A stretch of 12,500 nucleotides of DNA from Dunaliella salina (lineage: Eukaryota > Chlorophyta > Chlorophyceae > Chlamydomonadales > Dunaliellaceae). Location: the NCBI GenBank assembly GCA_002284615.2, contig MU069535.1:236865-249364 (forward strand), written 5' to 3'. Numbering within the stretch: position 1 is the stretch's first letter; every line of letters begins with the position of its first letter. Below the pieces are notes generated by a model. The model was not told the DNA's origin. It worked only from the letters and a program-made list of their open reading frames with translations, and ran no database searches. Both the position numbers and the translations under genes were made by a program. Of the stretch, positions 7,848-12,500 are shown piece by piece.

Positions 7848-10094
7848 CTGCGACAAGAAGGCAGGCAATGAGGGAATCGGCACGTAGCCTCAACTCATGA
7901 ACAGTTTACCTGAGGCCGTGAAGCACAAGAAAGTGCCAGCACTCGCCGTCGCTTATATCATCAGTTGCGCACCCAGAGCAGACGAATCCCAGCTCCTGGG
8001 CCAACGGGCTTCTGAGCTGCAGGGCTGGCAGGGTTGCAACAGCGCAACTACCGTACCGCTACGTGACCATTATTATGCATTATGCATCTTTTTTCAAGGG
8101 GTGCGTAATGCGTAATGGGGTTTTTCAGGGGGGTGCGTGAAGGTGCGGAAAGGTGCAAAAAGGTGTGTGAAGGTGTGTTAGAGTGCGTAATGGTGCGTGA
8201 AAAAAAAAATCTTTGAGCAGGGTGCGTACTGACGCGTAATGGAGAAATTCAATTGCTGAAAAAAGGGGGTGCAAACTGGTCACGGAGCTGTACGGTATGC
8301 TATGCGTCATCAACAGGCTGAGTTGAATGCAGCGACAGCAACAACAGTGGCAAAAGTACACCTCCTCCAGGTTGAGTGTACATGAGGCCACACACCATTC
8401 CCCGCTCATCCAACACATATGAACAGAGCTCCCACACTCAGATGAAATACTTCGTTTACAGAGACTGCGCTCTCTCAAGGAAGCGGTAAAAAAAGTGGTC
8501 CAGGGCGCACCAGCTGCGCACCCAGAGCCTGCACTGCCGCCACCACACTCACCCGCTTGTAGAACTCCTGCTCCTCCTCGCCTTCAACCATCATTAGGGT
8601 GGCTTTGACGCCTCCGATGCTGCGCTCCGCCTCAGGCCGCGCGTTGAAGCTGGCCAGCGCCTCGCTCGCCTGCTCGGGCGTCCGGTAGCGGATGATACCG
8701 TCCTTCTTTTCCTGCAGGAACATGTCCAGAGGAATCCAGGGCACATTTTGCAGCAGATGATGCCGCCCTTTTTTCCTGCAGGGACATATCCGGAGGAACC
8801 CAGGGTATATTGGAGCGGATGATGCCGTCCTTCTTTCCCTGCAGGGACATATCCGGAGGAACCCAGGATATATTGGAGCGGATGATGCCGTCCTTCTTTT
8901 CCTGCAGGAACATGTCCAGAGGAACCCAGGGCACATTTTGCAGCAGATGATGCCGCCCTTTTTTCCTGCAGGGACATATCCGGAGGAACCCAGGATATAT
9001 TGGAGCGGATGACGCCGTCCTTCTTTTCCTGCAGGGACATGTCCGGAGAATTGCAGGGTTACATTTTGTAGCAGATGACGCCGCCCTTTTTTCCTGCAGG
9101 GACATGTCCAGAGGAACCCAGGATATATTGGAGCGGATGACACCACCCTTTTTTTCCTACAGGGGCATGTCCGGAGAAATGCAGGGTGCATTTTGTAGCA
9201 GATGATGCCGCCCTTTTTTCCTGCAGGGACATGTCCGGAGGAACCCAGGATATATTGGAGCAGATGATGCCGTCCTTCTTTTCCTGCAGGAACATGACTG
9301 GAGAAATGCAGGGTACATCTTGAGAAGCACCTCAGCTATAGGTGACAGGCTGCAGAGGGGTACAGCCTGCGTTTTAAGGAACATGTCCGAAGGAATGCAG
9401 GGTACATTTTGGGGAACGTCTCAGCAATTGGTGGCGGGCCAGGAAAGGTGTCGAATGCAGGGTGCATTTTGAGCAGCAGCTCAAGGATGGGTGGCAGCTC
9501 AAGAATTGATGACAGCTCAAGGATGGGTATTAGCTCAAGGATTAAGAAAAAGAGAGTCCGAATAGCACACAGAGACACGGTATGGAACAGGCTCCTCCTT
9601 AGTTGTATAACCCTGGCTGAGTCCCCCACTTGCAGGGCTACCCAGAAAGCATTGGGCACCCTCCAAAAAGCAGAATTTCTTTTCACCTTCCTGCACCAAT
9701 TTTTCCGCATCGGCCCAAGAGGCGATTTTTGCGTCATGATATAATTCCATCATGCCAACAGTGATCCGAGGAGTTTTCAGGTTATGACATCATTGCTTCT
9801 ACAACTTTTTTCACTTATTTGCACACAAACACACCATAATTATTCTTTCACCAGCAGCAATTCTTTTGCATAGGCCCCAAAAGTTATTCTTGCATGAAGA
9901 TACAATTCCTGCGTGCCAACAGCCAGAGGAGTTCTCAGATTTTGACATCATTGCTACTACATTAGGGGTTCGCACACCCACCTGGCTTAGCTCTACCCAG
10001 AACACTTTCTCCGAGCCCCCGAAAAGGTCTTTGATCTGGAAGGGACCCATGTCGTCAGGCAAAGCGCCCTCCAGGCTGAAAGAAAAGAGGCAGC
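7701..10094 (-). CDS. La-type RNA-binding protein, C-terminal part (xRRM plus RGG tail), three exons
   Basis: Exons 10094-9982, 8711-8553 and 7847-7701 join in frame (both visible introns phase 0) to give about 138 residues ending at TAA. The product matches the C-terminal half of La/LARP7 proteins: beta-1 CLFSFSLEGAL, helix MGPFQIKDLF, beta-2 KVFWVELSQ with an RNP3-like W-x-E, beta-3 DGIIRYRTPEQA, then VEGEEEQEFYKRAAEARRNR, the acidic turn and long third helix that define the xRRM. An Arg-Gly-rich tail with eight RGG follows. La-family proteins bind and protect 3' ends of RNA polymerase III transcripts or telomerase/7SK-type RNAs; here only the second RNA-binding module is visible. The La motif and first RRM must lie upstream, probably beyond the window. 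It could be genuine La (LARP3) or LARP7-like; the RGG tail alone does not decide. Confidence 0.75.
7848..8552 (-). other. Intron of the La-like gene, with a degenerate GGTGCGTAA array
   Basis: This is a 705-base intron, GTGAGTG...TCGCAG, phase 0. Between about 8098 and 8245 it holds degenerate tandem steps of 10-12 bases (on the plus strand GGTGCGTGAA, GGTGCGGAAA, GGTGTGTGAA, GGTGCGTAAT). Open frames across the rest are not supported. Confidence 0.6.
8553..8711 (-). CDS. La-like gene, exon carrying the second half of the xRRM
   Basis: This exon is 159 bases (53 codons), phase 0 at both ends. The acceptor is TTCCTGCAG|GAAAAG at 8712/8711 and the donor is AAGCGG|GTGAGTG at 8553/8552. It begins EKKDGIIRYRTPEQ and ends EEEQEFYKR. 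Its GC-rich body contrasts with the flanking introns. Its first 21 or so bases and its acceptor are the seed of the tandem array immediately upstream. Confidence 0.75.
8691..9323 (-). repeat. Tandem array of duplicated 3' splice site plus exon start
   Basis: Ten headers matching GATGATGCCG on the plus strand start at 8691 (the true exon), 8756, 8818, 8881, 8946, 9008, 9074, 9136, 9201 and 9263. Spacings alternate about 65 and 62, making a two-unit higher-order repeat of 127-128 bp. On the minus strand each unit reads polypyrimidine-poor TCCCTGCAG then GAAAAGAAGGACGGCATCAT, that is the acceptor and first bases of the 8711 exon; one unit has CTGTAG instead of CTGCAG. All copies keep an AG. Further diverged pieces (GGAATGCAGGGTACATTTTG) continue to about 9480. 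The array lies within the 1270-base intron 9981-8712. Confidence 0.85.
9478..9546. repeat. 18-bp tandem repeat
   Basis: AGCTCAAGGATGGGTRKY-type units start at 9478, 9496, 9514 and 9532, an exact 18-base spacing. It is intronic in the La-like gene and has no coding role. Confidence 0.8.
9681..9962. repeat. 164-bp tandem duplication in the La-like intron
   Basis: 9681-9802 and 9845-9962 align throughout: TTTCACC, TTTTGCATMGGCCC, an AATTCC then GTGCCAACAG segment, AGGAGTTYTCAG, and GACATCATTGCT. The second copy abuts the donor of the 9982-10094 exon. Because the copies do not share a reading frame, the attractive minus-strand peptide in 9535-9753 is not credible as an exon. Confidence 0.7.
9982..10094 (-). 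CDS. La-like gene, exon carrying the first half of the xRRM
   Basis: The donor is AGCCAG|GTGGGTG at 9982/9981, phase 0. Two acceptors are possible: ATGCAG|GCTGCC at 10095/10094 (phase 1) and TTTCTTTCAG|CCTGG at 10076/10075 (phase 2, better pyrimidine tract). I prefer 10094 because it retains GCLFSFS, which aligns with the beta-1 strand GCLLKFS of animal La. The 37 full codons cover beta-1, helix 1 and beta-2. Confidence 0.65.
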
Positions 10095-10177
10095 CTGCAT
10101 GCATGAATGATAAGCAGCACATGTGTGGGATCGTGATGGGCGCTTCGGAGAGCCTGCACACGTGAAGGGTCAACCAA

Positions 10178-10178
<1 letters not shown>

Positions 10179-10256
<78 letters not shown>
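10179..10256. repeat. (CA)n microsatellite, about 39 units
   Basis: This is an uninterrupted CA tract ending in CATATA. On the transcribed minus strand it is (GT)n, in the intron just upstream of the first xRRM exon. Long intronic (GU)n runs are known to influence nearby splicing in other eukaryotes; that effect here is inference. Confidence 0.9.
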
Positions 10257-10260
<4 letters not shown>

Positions 10261-10417
10261 AATACACACATTATTATGAAATGAGCAGCAACTGAGCAAA
10301 CATTGATTATGACATGAGCAGCACTGAGCAGACATTGATTATCTGAGCATCTGGTTGTGCACTTTAATGTGCACAGTTTAGCAAATTTTCTGGAGCAGCA
10401 AACTGAGCATTGCCCAC

Positions 10418-11299
10418 CTGCCCACTTTGTTGCCCGAATGAGCCCACACTGTCCACTCTGCCCAAGCCAAAGTCGAGCCGGTGGGACTCACTGTTAGTGT
10501 CAGTGCTGACTGTCGGGTCTTTCCTCCATGCACGCCGGTTGTGTCCAGCGTAACCTTTTCGTTTTTTGTCCGCTCTGCCCACCCTGCCCACCCTGCCCAC
10601 CATGTTGTCCGAGGCGCTGCCTCAGGCGCTGCTTGCTTTTCCTTTTTCATGAATCCATTCCATTCTATGATTGAACTAGTTGATCAATGTATTTCCGGTA
10701 TCTAGTTCAAAGTAACACGCGTGGTGCCACCCTGCCCATTATGTTTTCCGAATGAGCTGCCACGGCTGAGCATGAAGGCAGCATGCAGCAGCAGTGCGAG
10801 CCACACAGTGTGTCCCATCTCCTCTGCGCTTTCGCCTCAGCTGAGTCTTAAGGCGGCTTGCTTCAGCCACGGCTGAATATGAAGGCAGCATGCAGCAGCA
10901 GTGTGAGCCATCTTCTCTGGGCTTTCGCCTCAGCTTTGTCTTAAGGCAGCTTGCTTCAGCCACGGCTGAGTATGAAGGCAGCATGCAGCAGCAGTGTGAG
11001 CCACATAGTGTGTCCGATCTTCTCTGGGCTTTTGCCACGGCTGAGCCTGAAGGCAGCACGCGGCAGCTAATTTCAGAGTTGGCCAGCAACTTGGGGATGT
11101 AATGCAGGAGGCAAGCCAGCAAGCTTGGTCCAATGCTGCGTGGCAACACGCATGTTGCCACCCTGCCTATTATGTTGTCCAAATGAGCTGCCACAGCTGA
11201 GGCTGAAGGCAGCTCGCGGCAGCTAATTCCAGATGTGGCCAGCTACTTGGGGATGTGATGCAGGAGGCATGCCTGCAAGCTTGGTCCAATGCTGTGTGG
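10418..11299. repeat. Mosaic of nested repeats
   Basis: Four copies of a CTGCCCAYTATGTTGTCCGA block (often continuing ATGAGC) begin at about 10418, 10593, 10732 and 11163. A GCCACGGCTGAGNATGAAGG unit starts at 10758, 10866, 10959, 11034 and 11190; the first three continue into GCATGCAGCAGCAGTGTGAG. A longer block, CGCGGCAGCTAATTYCAGA through AAGCTTGGTCCAATGCTG, is present at 11059-11143 and 11215-11299. Units are shuffled rather than simply tandem. The minus-strand frame 10739-11194 follows the repeats and is not a convincing protein. Confidence 0.7.
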
Positions 11300-11689
11300 G
11301 CCTCCGCCATTTCGCATTCAAAAGGCAGTGCTGGGAGGGTTGCAAACATAGGAGATCGTTGAGGCCTCAGGCAGTTCGTGCAGGTGCTTGCGGTGGTGAA
11401 AGGTGATACAAGTGATGCAGCAGACTCGTAAAAAAACTATTGTGGGCTTTTGAGTCCTGCGCATGTGAGGAGCACACTAGGGGGATTGCTGGGTCGAAGC
11501 CTTTGACAGCCTGCGCAAGAGTGGCGATGAGAGCAGCACCCGCATCAGATGAGGTGAGCAGCACTCACATTAAATTGATTTGAGGTTTAGGCATCCTACG
11601 CCTCACACCGGCATATTCTTGGCTGCGGCAAGAGGAAAAAGTCGCAGGCATGATTTGTATGTGTGGGACAAAACGCAGCATCAAGAAAG
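11300..11689. other. Unassigned stretch with a coding-like minus-strand patch
   Basis: The minus strand at 11564-11367 is open for 65 codons and reads protein-like (DAGAALIATLAQAVKGFDPA), with a TTGCGCAG acceptor-like site within it. No domain or fitting donor could be assigned, so it may be chance. Confidence 0.2.
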
Positions 11690-12230
11690 TGAGCCTCAGG
11701 AGCCCCTGGCGGCATCAACACGCAGCAGAATCAACACAAGGCAGCATCAACACGCAGCAGAAACATTTGGCAGGATCAGCACATGGCAGCATCGACACGT
11801 GGAAGAATCGACTTACGGCAGCATCAACATTTGGCAGAACCAACACATGGCAGAATCAAAACGCAGCATAAATACAAACACTTGTCATAGACAATACGCT
11901 GCAGAATCAACGCGCAGCAGAACTAACATGCCGCAGAATCTAAACATGGCAGAATCGACGCGCGATGGAACCAACATGTGGCGCACGAACACTTGGAAGG
12001 ATCAATGTGTGGCACAATCAGCACGCGCCAGAATCGGCATACAGCTGCATCAACACGCTGCAAAATCAACACGCAGCAGAATCAACACGCGGCAGAATCA
12101 ACATCAACATCAGAACATCAACATCAACATCAACACCAACATCAGAATCAACATCAACATCAGAATTAAAATCAACACGCAGCAGAATCAACACGCGGCA
12201 GTATTGATATGCGGCAGAATCAACACATAA
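11690..12230. repeat. About 16-bp GCAGAATCAACACG minisatellite with (ATCAAC)n core
   Basis: More than thirty degenerate units of GCAGMATCAACACGYG recur with a mostly 16-base period. At about 12104-12170 the array becomes a hexamer run (ATCAAC, ATCAGA). Because 16 is not a multiple of three, each unit shifts frame and the 216-codon plus-strand open frame cycles through three Gln/His/Asn/Arg/Ser-rich peptides. It starts at TTG rather than ATG and is better read as a stop-poor repeat. Confidence 0.8.
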
Positions 12231-12290
12231 GGCGGACACAAGCAGCACTTGGCAGATGTTTCACTCAGTATAATAAGCGCATGGCAGAAA

Positions 12291-12500
12291 CAGCATGAAG
12301 GCAAAAGCAGGCAAGGCAAGGCAAGGCAAGGCAGGGACAGCATGAAGGCAAGGCAAGGCAAGGCAAGGCAGGGACAGCATGAAGGCAAGGCAAGGCAAGG
12401 CAAGGCAGGGACAGCATGAAGGCAAGGCAAGGCAAGGCAGAAACAGCATGAAGGCAAGGCAAGGCAAGGCAAGGCAGAAACAGCATGAAGGCAAAAGCAG
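12291..12500. repeat. (GGCAA)n arrays punctuated by GGACAGCATGAA
   Basis: CAGCATGAAG starts at 12291, 12338, 12375, 12412, 12444 and 12481. Between these lie runs of the pentamer GGCAA, so unit length is a 12-base spacer plus multiples of five (37, 37, 32, 37; the first, with an AAGCA variant, is 47). The array runs off the right edge. Confidence 0.9.

Noticed and set aside
8691..9323. CRISPR-like regular spacing of repeats
   Set aside because: The units are contiguous and nearly identical, there are no unique spacers, and the context is a eukaryotic intron.
9535..9753. A minus-strand peptide reading HDAKIASWADAEKLVQEGEK that looks like an extra La-gene exon
   Set aside because: The same DNA is present at 9845-9962 in a frame-incompatible form, and the joined xRRM exons on either side are already in phase without it.
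11580..12230. A 216-codon plus-strand open frame
   Set aside because: It starts at TTG, lies almost entirely in a 16-bp minisatellite, and has no non-repeat protein signature.
1..12500. tRNA, rRNA or other structured RNA genes
   Set aside because: I found no convincing tRNA B-box or acceptor pairing and no rRNA-like sequence by eye; a covariance-model scan would be the decisive test.

Overview
The window looks like nuclear DNA of a eukaryote, most likely a chlorophycean (Dunaliella- or Volvocales-like) green alga; that placement is inference. The supports are: coding pieces split by introns with GT...AG borders and 3' splice sites that mostly end in TGCAG; long (CA)n/(GT)n tracts; a TGTAA element downstream of the one clear stop codon, the usual green-algal poly(A) signal; and the C-terminal end of a LINE reverse-transcriptase protein of a type I associate from memory with algal genomes. 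No operons, Shine-Dalgarno sites, tRNA, rRNA, CRISPR or prokaryotic mobile elements were seen. Most of the window is intronic or intergenic and is full of tandem repeats.

Layout. 1-185 (+) is a GC-rich, S/T/R/Q/P-rich exon of an unrecognised protein. Its last 57 bases recur at 290-346 with both splice sites, and again as decayed copies at 394-446 and about 1466-1521. 447-3140 is non-coding, with a three-copy dispersed repeat (602-1115 and 2327-2612) and a 217-bp tandem duplication (1722-2150). 3196-3290 is a (CA)n tract followed by a roughly 95-bp minisatellite (3339-3770). 4521-4640 is a 120-bp perfectly alternating purine-pyrimidine tract. 4641-6434 has no convincing gene. 6435-6897 (+) is a 5'-truncated LINE fragment.

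The best gene lies on the minus strand between 10094 and 7701: the 3' half of a La-type RNA-binding protein. Three exons join in phase: 10094-9982 (first half of an atypical xRRM), 8711-8553 (second half and extended helix) and 7847-7701 (RGG-rich tail and stop). A TGTAA poly(A) signal sits at 7274-7270. The La motif and first RRM expected upstream are not visible. The intron before the second exon carries nine extra tandem copies of that exon's own 3' splice site with its first bases, the most interesting structure in the window.

10400-12500 is repeats: a mosaic at 10418-11299, a 16-bp Q/H/N-type minisatellite at about 11690-12230, and a (GGCAA)n-based array running off the right edge. It may be upstream intron of the La-like gene.

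No wholly new multi-gene system is visible. The unusual theme is local tandem duplication that copies splice sites, twice clearly (57-bp exon at the left end; exon-start array in the La-like gene).
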